Positions 1 to 12,020 of a stretch of DNA of 64,000 nt are shown piece after piece. Under the pieces are notes generated by a model, which was not told the origin of the DNA, did not search any database, and saw nothing but the letters and a program-made list of their open reading frames with translations. The DNA lies in assembly GCF_047663525.1 (NCBI RefSeq), contig NC_092588.1, positions 141,692,001-141,756,000 of the forward strand. The letters are read 5' to 3'. The position numbers and the translations under genes were made by a program. Numbering within the stretch: position 1 is the stretch's first letter; every line of letters starts with the position of its first letter. The stretch is from Anas platyrhynchos. Taxonomy: Eukaryota > Chordata > Aves > Anseriformes > Anatidae.

Positions 1-3000
1 TGTTGCTTGTTTTCAGAGTTTTGCAGCACTAATGGTCCTGTTTATGCCAAGATTAATAACCAACAGTTGTAAATATATTTCAAACAACTGGAAGCTGAAG
101 AGGAAACAGATCATATCAATGGATTTGTTTGTGAACAGACTTCAATGCAACCATTGTGCGTGGATTACAATTCGAGGTCACATTTTTTTATTAGTTATGT
201 TCTGGAAACCATAAATAATGTATTAATTTTAAAGGATTACATGAATTGGCTCAATCCACATAATCCACTGCAAGTTTCCTCCGAGTGACTAGCAAACAAC
301 ATTCCTTTGAAGTTCATTCATATTTTTCAGGGTGATTTTCAACAATACCTTCTTGCCATCGGAATATGAAAAATGCACTTCTAAAATCTGCAATTCGGGC
401 ACTATATGGAAAACAGATCGGTATTATATAATAATCTGTGCTTGACATGGAATTTTACCTATGATACGTTATCACAATTCAACTACTGTCCTTTTTAAGA
501 AGTGCACTACACAAGTTCAAAATAACAGAGACGATTGGTCTCCTGTCCCATTAGTCCACACAAGGACAACCTAAGAAATCACAAAAGTCTAAAGGAAAAG
601 TATCTTACTCCTTGTTTAGCTCACCATGCTTCTCACAAGAAAAGCTATGCCACTAAGATTCACTTGTCCTTCCCCAAAACACATGGCTTACCATCATATG
701 GACTTTGTATCATGGAATAATTCTGAGAATGAAACAGACAGCCATGGATAACGATATGGGAAAAATAAACTTTTCAGAAGAACATGTAGCAATGACATGC
801 TGGTCTGTCCAGTTCAAGTATGGGTGTTTCTCCTTTCTCCCACCAGCCCCTGCTACCAGTTTCAACCACAACTTAGTATCATTTTTTCCATTTTTAGCTT
901 CCATCATCCATCCCCCAAAGAATTCTTAATTCACACGTATTTACTTTCTCTCCTGCTGAGAGGCTGCTAAAAACTTCTCAAGCATGTCTACAGACTCTGT
1001 ATGCTTCCTCTATTCATCTAATAATTTTTTTTTCAATTCCTTTTCAGAATTGAGCTTTGGTTTAGAGATCACATTCGGCATACCCATGGAACAGGATGAT
1101 GTCGTTGCACCTATAAACTGGGGATTAGACTTGAGGAGCCACAACATCTGCCTCAAGATCTAACTCATCCTTTACCTTCATTAGCCTGTCCTAAATTGTC
1201 TCTTCCACACTGAACAAAGAGACATTCTTCTTGTTCAGGAATACTCTACTGTTCTGCATGAAAAAAAGATATGCTTTAAATAAGAAAACTGATAGGATCT
1301 TGTTAACATTCACTTCTTTACAGAAAGTCTAAGATTTGGGTGACCTCACACTATGTTTTTTTACTAAAGCATATCCCCTTCAGCCCTTTAGTATGTGACA
1401 TCTGTCTACTATTCCTTTGCTCACTCTCTCTTCATCTTCAAACATTCTTTCATGTCTTGTCCTATCCATTAATCTGTAAGCATCTTAGTGTTGGATGTAG
1501 GCTAGTAAACCTCCAGCTTCCTCTGTTGCACTTCCCACTGGATTTTTCTGAATTAGTTCTTTAATCTGCTGAAGCTCTCCATATCACCAATATATTAAAG
1601 GATTTCTGGATCCATATTTCTTAACTCTCCCACTGGTGTCATATGTCCTTAGGTGACATTTGCAAGCTCATCCACTTTCTTCAATACTTTTCATTCCTGA
1701 TTTCAACCTACCATGTTTCTGAAAATACTTTCGAATTCTTCTATCAATCTGAAACTCTCATCACTTTTCAACTCCCTGTGTAGGAGTGATCAGTCAGGAA
1801 AAAATTCAATATGGTGAAATTGAATATATTAGATATTATTCTTCCACTCAAAAATCTCTGCAGTGAATTATACTGTTCCTAACTTATACCATATTCAAGT
1901 CCAATTTCTTAGAATTCAGTATCTAAGATGTTGCCAAATTCTTTCAGTTCTTACATCACAGTTTCCAGAATACATCATTTTCCCCTAAAACTTGGCATGC
2001 AGCTTATCCATACCTGCACCGGATTTCATGAGAGGTCTATGCTAGTACTTCTTTGTCTAGCCACTATACTTACTGCCTCACAACTCTTAGAACTCGGAGC
2101 TGCTGTTTCTCATTCAAATTTCACCATTGGATTTTATTTTCCTTTCCATCTACGTCTTGAATCTTACCCTACAGTGTCTACACACTACTTCCGTATGTTT
2201 ATCTAAACAATCGTATTTCCTAACTCTCACCTTGGTGTTTTCTTTTAATTTGCCCATTGTGCTGGAAGCTTGTAAGTCACCATACAGCCTCTAATCAAAT
2301 CCCCATGTAAACAATCTCCTTATTTTGAGATTATGTAAAAAATAATAATAATACAAAAAAAATACAGTAAGTTTATCATACTACCTTTAAGTCTACAGGA
2401 AACTGCATTCTTCAAAGAATTTTTCATATTTCTATGGAGGGTGCCACTCCATGCATCTTCCAGACATGATTCTTTCCAATTTCGTAATTAATCATTTATA
2501 TATTTATTAATAATTTTTACTTAAGAGAAATCAAAAAGCCTTCAAAATCTAAGCACAATGTAATTGGTGTTATGTTTGTGTGTTTGTTTGTTTGTAAATG
2601 GTGTATTTCTGGATTTACAGATATAAACTTTTCTTACAAATTAAGCATACCTGATTTATTTTTTTTTTTACTGATCTACATTTGAGCCTGTATTTTTCTG
2701 TCCATGTGTATAAGCTTCTTAACTTTCTGTACTGCATCATTTTAGCATTCCAGTAGGGAAAAAAACAAAAAAAAAGGAAAAATACACTTCAGTTTCTAGT
2801 GGAAGCAAAAATATGCTTTCAGATGCTGCAACCTCCACATTCAGTTGCAGGAATTTTATTAAAGGTCTAAGAACTAATACTGATGTGTGTAGAACATAAA
2901 CAGTGTAACCACATTATTTTTATGTTATGGTTTCCTATGTCAGACTTCCTCTGAAAATAACAAAGAGTATTTCCCCATATTACCTGTATATAAACAAGAT

Positions 3001-5997
3001 TCATTAATCTGACATGCCAATTTGAGATACTGAAACAAGACAGTACTTGTAAACCATGGGAAATTTTCTCATAAAAATGTCCAGGCTAGTAAACCAAATA
3101 AAACCATCCTTACTCTAGAAGTACATGCAGCCACTCATATCACTAAATATACTATGCTTTTTTAAGACTCAAATGATTTGCATGAAGAAGTCTAAATAAG
3201 GATTGATATTACAACTTTCAGCAGCATAATATGAAAGCAGATCTTAACATCTTAATTAAATGTCTAAACTCTAGAATATGATGACAGATCTAAAAACAAA
3301 GACCCATGTAAAGTTGGTCTCATTTGCAGTCTCCTTTTATTTGAAATCATTTCTGTATGCCAGACATCAAAATACAACATTTTCCACTGCTACTTCACAG
3401 TTAAGATGTACTTTCACTGATGGCAGCATCCGACTTTGGATCACAGATAGAGCCCATTTTTGCTACACAATTAAACCAAGAATACCCCCTTTAAATGACA
3501 ACCTCTAAAAATTGACTAACCTTTCAGTACTGAAGCTGGAATGAGACAATTCAAAATCTCATGAATTTGAGCTGAAGTTAATTGTTGGATTTAAACAGCT
3601 GGAGGGGGGTGAGGGGAGAAGACATATCTGAAGGAAGTATATTGAGAGCAGCAGGACTCCCTTTAGGAGAGAAATTGGTAACAGTTAGTAAAAGGAAGCA
3701 AGATAAATTACATGAGAAGAACAGTGTCTGTAAAATGAAAGAGGGATAAAAAACAGAGAAAAAAAATGGATCAAAAGCAATAATAAGCCTTAAGAAAATG
3801 TGGAACAGAAAAGGCAAAAGGAAGGAAAAGAATGGAATTGGTGATGCTCCAAGACTTCACGTAGAGTCTTACCCTTAAACCTGTAATTTTTTGCCTCTTA
3901 TTGAATTGTAAAACACTGTGAGAAGTATGCTATTACAGAATAAACTGACACAAGTCTCATATAAAGCTGGGATACAGGCTCACTCAAACTACTAACAGCT
4001 CCAGTGTTCTGACCGTGGCTGTGCTGCATAGGGCTATGACCTGAAATTTTAGGGAACCTACCCTTGTCTGCAATTGGACAGGATACAACTGTAACTCAAA
4101 AAACAAAGGGTGGCAGGTAGTGGTACGGGTACCTTAGCGAGCATTACATTTGTGTATCACTCACTGAATGAACCCACCAACATTCATGTCATTTTACATT
4201 TATACTCCAGAGTTACTCAGCTCCTTAGGACCAGGCTGATACCAAGCACTGTTCCAAGCACTAAATCAAGAACAGTTTCAGTCTCTAAGTACATGACACC
4301 TGGTGGGAAGCACTTAAGAGAAAGAAGGGTTTATTTTCATTTTCTAAAAACTAGATGCAAGCAGTAGTTAGGAAGGAGTTAACTTCCTCCTGAAGCATAA
4401 GGCTAAGATCCAAAACATCACAGCCATCAAATGTTAGGATCATCCAGGACTTAGCCTAGATAAACATCCTACATAACCAAATTGGTACTGCTGTTTCAGT
4501 TTTATATATCAAGCTTTTATTTAATTTCTTAAGTAATGATGTGAAGATTTCCACACTCCTGTGGTATATAGATCTCCTCTCACTGATTATGGGTTAGTGG
4601 TGCTAGTAAGTGTTGACTTGTCAACGAGGAAAGAATCTTCATGTGGTATCTTCATACTGGATATGAGACATTCAATAAGAAAACCATGTGCATTACCAAT
4701 ACTACCAGGTGCAAAGTAAAAAATAAAAATAAATTTAAAAAAAGAATAATTCTACAATTCTTTAAGCAGTAGTATTGAAGCACTGTCATTACCACAGTGA
4801 ATAGAAATCTTGTATAATTTCTGTGTGCCTTTATGTGAGACAAACATAATATATTTTGCTTTATTTATTGGTTCTGTAATACTGCTAAATAGCTAGAAAT
4901 TGTACAATCTTTATATTGCACATGTCCTTCACAGACCTGACTAGTTCTTGAAACAGAAGATCCAGAACCAAATCCTAACCAAATGGTGACAAAAGGCTCT
5001 CATCCTGTAATGGTAAAAACGAAACAAAACAAAACAACAACAACAACAAAACTTGGGCTGGATTTGCAAAAGTTAGGAAAAGCTTATGGTCACTGAGGTC
5101 AGAGCAAAATACCAACCAGCCAGCCTCTGCTTGGGGAACAGACATAGAACTATTCCAGGAGCTATTGGGCTCAGCAAGTTGCATTTATACTTAGAGGGAA
5201 ACTGTATTATCATTCCATTTGTTTGGTGTACTTCCTCAGACATTTCTAGGACAACTTCTAGAAATGCTCTCCCACTGTGGAGTGTGAACTCCAAGGTGGA
5301 ATACAAATATGTACAGCTTATGCAAATAGAAATCATAATCACGCACTCTAAAAAGATGCAGGTCATCTCATTAGCATGGCTTCATGGAAGCAAATGAATC
5401 ATTATTGCATAATTTCTTCAGAAGATAACAGGAAGTCTTGATCCTTTCCTCAACACTGGATTTGGTTCAACGCCTTATTTCATTTTCTTATAAAGCACTA
5501 TCATCATCTAGTGGTATATTTTGCTACTATGTAAACTGCATGCTATGAAGAGTAAAACACTTCATTTACTTAGCATTAAACATTTAGAATATGGCATAGA
5601 TTTATCATCTTGCAGTTATGCCAAACTATAGAAGGGCGGGGGGAACAGAACATGAAGTAATGAGAAATAAACTTGAACAGCACTGTTCAGGATTTCAGGA
5701 ATAACATGCAGACATTTTACAGGATGGAAACTTGAATAATTTTATGTCCAAAAGTGATGACAGACTAAATAAAAAATACAGCTTGAGGATGCTTCATATC
5801 ATCACTCATACTGTTCATAAAGTATAAAGGGACATGAACAAATATACTGGGGAAAAAAAAAATCACATTTTTTAAAACAAAAATATTTTTCCAATTGTTT
5901 TTCATATAGTTTGGAAAAAACAAAATCCCATTTACAAAAGCCCACTACTTATTATGAACATACAACCAGAATCTACATAAGTAAGTTGTTGACTTAC
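1..5997 (-). other. PRTFDC1: PRTFDC1 intron 3 (partial), no exon seen
   Basis: AT-rich intronic DNA to the left of exon 3. I searched for the expected next exon (an NDQS…GDDLSTL-type peptide on the minus strand) and did not find it, so intron 3 probably runs past the edge. The stretch at about 950-2230 is denser in codon-like minus-strand sequence and is entered separately. Otherwise only short homopolymer and (GTTT)n tracts (for example near 2577-2596) are visible. Confidence 0.75.
950..2230 (-). pseudogene. possible decayed coding copy (coiled-coil-like), unidentified
   Basis: Read on the minus strand, this part of PRTFDC1 intron 3 gives short runs rich in Glu, Lys, Leu and Arg, broken by many stops and frame shifts. 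Examples are RELKSDESFRLIEEFESIF (near 1730-1790) and RKHTESVDMLEKFLAASQQ (near 955-1015). That composition suits a long coiled-coil protein. No parent gene was recognised and no clear poly(A) end or target duplication was found. It may instead be an ancient unclassified repeat or chance. Confidence is low. Confidence 0.25.
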
Positions 5998-6181
5998 ATG
6001 GTAACTTTTCAGTCTAACAAAATCGACTTTCATGGAGATGAACCTTTCTGAATTTCTGCTGAGATTTTTAATGTGCTCCACAAGGTCAGCACAGAACTTG
6101 TAGCCACCTTTGAGTACACAGAGAACCACAATATCGTTGTCTCCAATGTCTTGCATAATATCTTTAGCCAATCTTTCTGTC
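5998..6181 (-). CDS. PRTFDC1: PRTFDC1 coding exon 3 (residues 55-116)
   Basis: This 184-bp exon has acceptor AG at 6183-6182 after a T-rich tract and donor GT at 5997-5996 (CAT|GTAAGT). It contains the HPRT-family signature [11 protein letters not shown] at residues 74-84; the Lys-Gly pair of KGG is the loop that touches pyrophosphate in HPRT. It continues through [18 protein letters not shown] and [12 protein letters not shown]. The C-terminal half, including the PRPP loop and purine-binding region, is encoded off the left edge. The exon size equals HPRT exon 3. Confidence 0.97.
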
Positions 6182-7909
6182 CTGAGACAAAAAAAATAAG
6201 GATAAAATAACATTAGATGTGGGTACTCTAAGTTCACGGTATGCAAAATAGTATAATGAGAATATATCTTGACCTACAGTTGGCCTAAGCATCTTGACTT
6301 GCACAGTTTTGGGTCAAGTTCACAATAGGCAGATAAGGAGTGTTGGATGCAAGATGCAAACTGTGTGACTCGAACTAGACAAATGCATTAAATGCCCAGT
6401 TACAGAAAAGGGAGTAACACATCCCACTGTATATTGAATTCATAAGTATTTCAGAGACTTTAGGGTGATAAGTGAAACACTGACTTCAGTTTTATCTCAC
6501 AGAAAACCTCAACATGCATTATTTCTGTAAAATCACATTTTACATGTAAAATTCTCATTTTAAATCGCTTTGATTTCTAAAGACCAAGGTAGATGGTATT
6601 ATAGATCTAAAATGGGTACCAGGTATTTACTAGGCATAAAATATCAAAATATTTATATTTTATGAAAATATAAAATCAACAGAAAACAGAAAAATAATAT
6701 TTGATGTTCTGAGGAAAAATAGCTCAGTGCATTATTTACTCTAAATGCTTTTTTTCTTGAAAGTTCTTTGATAGGTCTCTGAATTCATTCTGCTGGAGTA
6801 CAAAAAAAAAACAAAACACCGGAAAAAAAAAGAGAATGCTCGCTTCAAACAAATTTATAGTGAACATCAAGAGAAATGAAGTTGTAACATATTTATTTAA
6901 AAAGAGGAATTAAGAGTCAGTTGACCTTAAACAAGAGATGGAAAATTCAACACAATGGTAACTTAAAAGGCTATGAAAGAAAGCTTGTGTGTAAAAACAA
7001 ATACAGGAGTCATTACTCTTCCTTAGGATGGATGTTTACAATCTTCTTTCAAGGAGTTCCAACAATTTCAGTACTTGCAACTGGCTGTTTAAATGTGGTA
7101 GGTAGAAAGCTGCAGGCTGAAAATGTCCCATGAAATTCCATTCAGATGTTCCCAATTCTTTGTTAAAAATTACTCAGAACAATAACTGAGTATGAACACT
7201 GAGCTGGATTACTACACATATTAAAGCACTGTAGATGCCTACACTGAGAGCATGCAGGAGCTACTGTAAGATAAGAATTGAGAGGTGATCAAGCTTTCCC
7301 ATTGCTGCTCTTCAAGCACAGCTTCTGGACTGAAACAGCCTACCCCACACTCTTCTCCTGGGCTAGCTACACAGCTTAAATGGCAGAAGTCATTGGTACA
7401 GTCTGGAACAGCTGAGTTATCCACATGAATGATCTGTAGTAGGGAACTGTTGAAATTGTACATAATTAAATGTAGTCTTTTTCTCCGTTTTATATTAAAA
7501 ACACAAGACAGGGTACAGGTGAGACAGTTGAATATTACTATAAGCAAAGCCTTGTACTTGGTCTTCCACTGTTGGTTCATCCCTCTTGTGTACAAACACT
7601 CTAACACCAGTTTCACTGCATGATCACAATCTCTTTTTTTGCGGGACCCCTGTGCTGTTAAATGCCCAAATCCGAAACTAAGTGAAGGAAATTAGATAGT
7701 GACTTACAAAAGACAACTACATGTCTAGCATTTCCTACCTTCTAGCATTGTTTTATTTCCCAAATTAAATAAATAAAATAATTTTTATAATTGATTACAC
7801 AATATTTTAGGACAAATGTTATATATACACTATTTGTGGATGACAGGCTTTACAAAAAAAGAGTAATATTACTTACCAAAGCATATAGTAACAATCAAAC
7901 CACACGTAC
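6182..7909 (-). other. PRTFDC1: PRTFDC1 intron 2
   Basis: An ordinary AT-rich intron of about 1.7 kb bounded by matching donor and acceptor. No repeat family, RNA gene or extra exon was recognised. Open frames of 70-125 codons here have no recognisable domain. Confidence 0.85.
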
Positions 7910-8016
7910 CTGTCAACAATAATGCCGTGAGGAATGAGCACATATTCCAGATCTCCATAGTAGTGCTGAGGATAAGTGAACAAATCCAGACTGTATCCGG
8001 GCCAATTGTCTGAAAT
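7910..8016 (-). CDS. PRTFDC1: PRTFDC1 coding exon 2 (residues 20-55, split codon at end)
   Basis: This 107-bp exon has acceptor AG at 8018-8017 and donor GT at 7909-7908 (GACAG|GTACGT). It encodes [17 protein letters not shown], then [19 protein letters not shown], where the last Arg codon is split AG|G. The PGYxLDLF and [13 protein letters not shown] blocks are the N-terminal part of the HPRT-family fold. Length and phase equal HPRT exon 2. No frameshift or stop is seen. Confidence 0.97.
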
Positions 8017-10274
8017 CTGAGTATTAAATAATACTGTTAGGAATACTTCATGGTGTTTGACAAAATATAGCTGATATAAAACCAGTGTTTTAGTATCCTG
8101 CATTGAATTAATAGTATGACACATACTGTTCCATATATGCTGGCACTCAAATCATAAACTTCCAAATTATGTAATCAGTGGTTACTGTTTCACTTTTCCT
8201 ATTTGTCATTTTGCTTCTCAGTATACCTCAGAAATTAAATGTTAGTTTGTTTGTTTTTTTCCACAGGACATGGGAAAATTCACCTGAAATTACAAACAGC
8301 TTGACATAAAGGGGAAATACTACTAAACTAGTGGCAAGTCTAAATTTCTTACTACTTTCAAACTGAAAAAGCTTGGAAGTAAGTAAGTTAAAAGTAAGAT
8401 TACCAGAAAAAAAAAGATTCTTCAATAGGGATTAGAAGGCATAAATCATATATTAAAATTGTGAATTTCTGTTTTAGAGGTATTTTTAAAGTCACATATT
8501 AATAAATATTCTACAGATGAAAGAGAACACAGGGAAAGTAGATGATGTGGTTCGTGGGCTGTGTCTGTACAAATCAGTGGAAGACTATGTCTTGCCAAAG
8601 GCAAGGTTCCTAATTTAGATAAGTCATCAAACATAAACTATTACCAAGTGTTCATATCTCACCTCGCTGTCAGCTAGTCTGAAGAACCATACGTACATTT
8701 ACAGCGAAAAATATTTTGCAGATTTAATACGTGTTAGCTTCATAGCAGTGAGAATACAACAATTGGGAGATACTATAGAAAGCAAGGGCAGTAGAGATTA
8801 TGTAGGGCAAAAATCAGCCAGAAGGCAAAGGCTTCAGAAAGCTGTGAAGATGCAAAGTCATCACCACATTTCTAAGAAAAATGAAAAACCAGACCAATTC
8901 CCCACAACCAATTTTCACAATTCTGTATGAAAGACAAGACCTGCAGGTTCACAGTATTTCTTGGAAACATTAAAAAGTTTTGCTTCATTATTGATTCAGC
9001 ATAGAAAGTGGCACCTAACAAGCTTTTTTTTACAGTCACATTCGTCAATATTGGCTTTCTCCTTGACCACAGGAACACTGATTAGCAGGATACATGGTGA
9101 GAGACTTGCCATTGTGAATTGCACGTCTTAATGGCATTTCTGCTGAATAGGGCCTTTAGATGCCTGTCACTGAACCTCTGCTTATGATTTCATCTAGCAG
9201 AGCAATAACTCATATCTCAGAAGTACCTAGGGTAAGACAACATATTGGATGCTGAGCTGTTCCTCCACCTCTGTAGCCTTGTTGAACTTACCCCCAGCTC
9301 TGCTTAGTGCTGTCCTGTAACAGTGCTGTGTCTCATGGATTTGTGTTTGCTTGGATTTTATTTTATGTTCAATGTCAGCTACAGGCACCTAGATGGCCAG
9401 GTTTTCAAGCTCTGCCTAACAGTTTCTGTATGCAGAAAAATACTTTGCTGGTAACTACTACATTTGCACATAAAGAGCGTGACTCAGAGATCACTGGAAT
9501 CAATGAAAGCTTTCCCCTGGCTAACACCAGCCTTGAAACTACACATAGGAAAAAAAGTTACTTAATTCTGTTCCTCGTCTCCATAGAAACAGGAGAGGAT
9601 AAATATACTCCTTGGCAAGGATTTTAATGAGAGGCAAATCTTGCTCCAAAAACACTGCTGCAGAAGGCCTGGGAAGCCTATTTTCCTATCTTCATTTTCA
9701 GTACATAGGGGTGGCTGACACTTTTAAAATATTTTGTAGCAATGAACTGTCTGGCATGGTTTCCTGCAAAAGCACTTTAACATAAAAGGAAACAATTTCA
9801 GATAGTGCTTTAAATTACATAAGTACTATAAGCACCCGCTAAGAACCCATGTCAGTATCGGTTATTTAGGCATCATTCTCATCAAATTACATGTTTTTGA
9901 GCATGGTGCTGAAGATCAAACTAAATGAATTGAAACTGCTTCAGAATTCATACAAATCAATAGGTTTTACTTCTGCTACAATCTGTCCTTTCTGGCACAG
10001 GGTCGGTACAAAATCCTTATTCTTCTATCTCTCCTTCTGGTTTTCATGAATAAAAAACCTAAAGCTACATCACCTTGAATAAAGAAGTTCTCATTTACAA
10101 GATTAAATTCATACATAGTTTCTAACTATTTGCTTTTTAAAGTAATAAGCCATTTTTTTTTTTTTAATAAACTGGCACTTCCCAACAGTAAGCCTTAGAA
10201 ATTCTGATTTACCCCAGAGCTAATCACAGTGTTATGCTACAGGACAATTTTTCAGGTAACTGTAATTTTTGATG

Positions 10275-10323
10275 AGCTTGTGAATTGTGTGACTTTTGAC
10301 AAAAGCTTGTGAATTGTGTGACT
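10275..10323. repeat. short tandem duplication, period 29
   Basis: The 20-mer AGCTTGTGAATTGTGTGACT occurs at 10275-10294 and again at 10304-10323. The copies are identical, suggesting a recent local duplication in PRTFDC1 intron 1. Confidence 0.85.
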
Positions 10324-11223
10324 ATCCTCAGTTTAATAACTGAGTATCAAAAAAATGCCCTTCCCAAATTAAATTCAACTTCCATTTACTTCTGGCTTTA
10401 ATGCTTTGAAATTTTAAGGAAATATTTATGATTGGTTTGTCCAGATAAATTAATATACATACTAAATATATTGGTACACAAGTGTGTAAAAATATATCCT
10501 ACACTGAAAGAAACAGCTACTTCTGAAGGTCAGGTTTGGCGTGTTCAAGCTGCCCAGCAGAAATTATTCGACGAGTCTCTACAAAGTTGATGTGAACGTA
10601 TACAAATAAGAATGCAAATACATGGTGATACCTGAAAGGCTTTCTCCCATAAGAGAGAAAATGGGGAAATTCGCAGTATAGCTTTGGAAGAACTTTGCTA
10701 GCCTTGCTGTCTACCAAAGTGGGCACACATGAGGTTTAAGCACAGTACTTCCCTTAAAGAATTTTCTGGTTTGGTATGAAATGGGAGAGCTGAGCACAAA
10801 GCCAGGACCAGCTTTATAAATGTAAACAAAATCATACTGCACTGGCCTTACTTGTGGTTGTTTTCTTTGGGGGTGTGTGCACACGCTGGCGTGTACCAAG
10901 CAAAAGAAATGAAGTTAGCACAGCGGAGCACAGTGATGAACGTCCATCTCCTCCTCTGCAGCATCCTCACATTGTTTAGGTGCTAAACAGTCACAGGTTC
11001 AGCCTGGCATTTATCATACTGGTGTCAGGAGATGCAGGGCAGCTCCAGCCACAGCTCAGGCACAACGTGAGGGGTTCCTTGGCGGGGAGGTGGTGGGTCT
11101 CTGTCATGGTCTGGGGCTGGCTGCTGCCCTCAGCTCTGGGCTGCTGCTCCCTAACTCGGTTAAAATCCCACCACTGCGATAAAATAAAAGCATTCCTGAA
11201 GTGGTGGTGATAACCCACATAAA

Positions 11224-11412
11224 GGTTGAGGTTGGAGGGAACCTCTGGAGACCATCCGGTCCAACCCCTTGCTAGCAGGTCACCTGGAGCTCGCTGTGCA
11301 GGATGGCATCCAGGCATCTGGGGTTTGCATATCTCCAGAGAAGGAGACTCCACAGCCTCTCTGGGAAGCTTGTGCCAGTGCCCTGTCACCCTCACAGGGA
11401 AGAATCTGTCAG
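11224..11412 (-). mobile_element. CR1 LINE 3' fragment (minus orientation)
   Basis: The plus strand begins with the reverse complement of a CR1 3' end (GGTTGGAGGGAACCTCTGGA, then CATCCGGTCCAACCCC) and runs into CCACAGCCTCTCTGGGAAGC and CCCTCACAGGGAAGAA, standard CR1 3' ORF2/UTR sequence. The copy is about 190 bp, strongly 5'-truncated and moderately diverged, and lies inside PRTFDC1 intron 1 in the gene's orientation. Confidence 0.85.
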
Positions 11413-11670
11413 CTTTATGGGGGGGATCGCATTAATCTCTCCGAATAATGAACACAGCCCTTTACTTTTGCATAACCGATTTATCCCCAAACCCTCCAAA
11501 CGAGCCGCAGAAGTCCCTGCAGCCAGGTGAGGCACACCCAGCGGTTCCCGAAGGCGTCCCAGCCCTTCGGGGGGAGCCGGGTGTCTCTGGGGACCTGGAG
11601 CTCAGCTCCCCGAAGCGGCAGCCCGGAGCCAGCGGGGTGGGGCGGGCAGGACGCGCATGGCGGCGGGCGG

Positions 11671-11726
11671 GGGAAGGAAGAAAGGCAGGGAAGGAGGAAG
11701 GGAAGGAGGAAGGAAGGAAGGAAGGG
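11671..11726. repeat. GGAA-type polypurine tract
   Basis: About 56 bp of nearly pure purine on the plus strand (GGAAGGAAG units with one C), just inside PRTFDC1 intron 1 next to exon 1. It can be read as tandem ETS core sites (GGAA) or as a triplex-prone tract. It also explains the long Gly/Lys/Arg-rich and Pro/Ser-rich open frames seen here on both strands. Confidence 0.85.
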
Positions 11727-11798
11727 CGGCCAGGGAAGCGGGAGGGGTCGCGAAGGGCCGGGCCGAGCCCAGCCGGGCCGGGCGATGCTCGCATTTAC

Positions 11799-11855
11799 CA
11801 CAATGCCGCGGCCTCCGCCTCCCCGCTCCGCTCCGCCGCCGCCCGGCCCGGCCAT
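11799..11855 (-). CDS. PRTFDC1: PRTFDC1 coding exon 1 (residues 1-19)
   Basis: The ATG at 11855-11853 sits in a strong context on the minus strand (CAGAAGATGG). Nineteen codons read MAGPGGGGAERGGGGRGIV and end at a GTG|GTAAAT donor. Ending in phase 0 just before Ile-Ser-Asp matches the HPRT exon 1/2 boundary (…VV|ISD). The segment is very glycine-rich, unlike the acidic MAGSSEEAP start that I recall for human PRTFDC1, while the MAG start and the RG(I/V)V end agree. It lies in the CpG island. Several overlapping open frames here in other frames are composition artefacts. Confidence 0.9.
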
Positions 11856-12020
11856 CTTCTGAGGGGCTGCGGCAGGGCGGAGCCGAGCGGGGCCGGCCCG
11901 GGCTGTGGAGGGGTACGAGGGAAGGAGGCGCCTTTTTCCCCACCATTACACAGGTGCTGGAGTTAAGAGGCGGCTTCCCGATGCTTTCAACCCACCGCAG
12001 TTTGTTGTGCTGTCTGTTAG

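Larger units (their letters stand above)
8017..11798 (-). other. PRTFDC1: PRTFDC1 intron 1
   Basis: A 3.8-kb intron from the CpG-island exon 1 to exon 2. It contains a CR1 3' fragment (11224-11412), a 29-bp-period duplication (10275-10323) and a purine-rich tract (11671-11726). The right end is GC-rich and belongs to the island; the rest is AT-rich with nothing recognised. Confidence 0.85.
5998..11855 (-). other. PRTFDC1: PRTFDC1 gene, 5' part (coding exons 1-3 and introns 1-2)
   Basis: Three exons on the minus strand join to 348 nt (116 residues) with no frame break, and the gene continues past the left edge. The exon sizes (57, 107 and 184 bp) and phases match the HPRT family layout, where exons 2 and 3 are 107 and 184 bp. 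The protein fits PRTFDC1 better than HPRT1: it has the [18 protein letters not shown] stretch that I know from PRTFDC1. In mammals PRTFDC1 is an HPRT-like phosphoribosyltransferase domain protein with little or no HPRT activity. The residues that decide activity (PRPP-binding loop) are encoded in later exons outside the window, so catalytic state cannot be judged here. No exon 4 (66 bp in HPRT) was found in bases 1-5997. Confidence 0.95.
11480..12020 (-). promoter_or_regulatory. PRTFDC1: CpG-island promoter of PRTFDC1
   Basis: A GC-rich, CpG-dense stretch surrounds PRTFDC1 exon 1, with a GC box (GGGCGG) at 11875-11880 about 20 bp upstream of the start codon. The sequence round the ATG (AAGATGG) resembles a YY1 core. 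There is no clear TATA box. The transcription start is inferred, not seen. Confidence 0.8.

Noticed and set aside
1..5997. PRTFDC1 exon 4
   Set aside because: Searched for the conserved peptide after RLKSY on the minus strand; not found, so it probably lies beyond the left edge.
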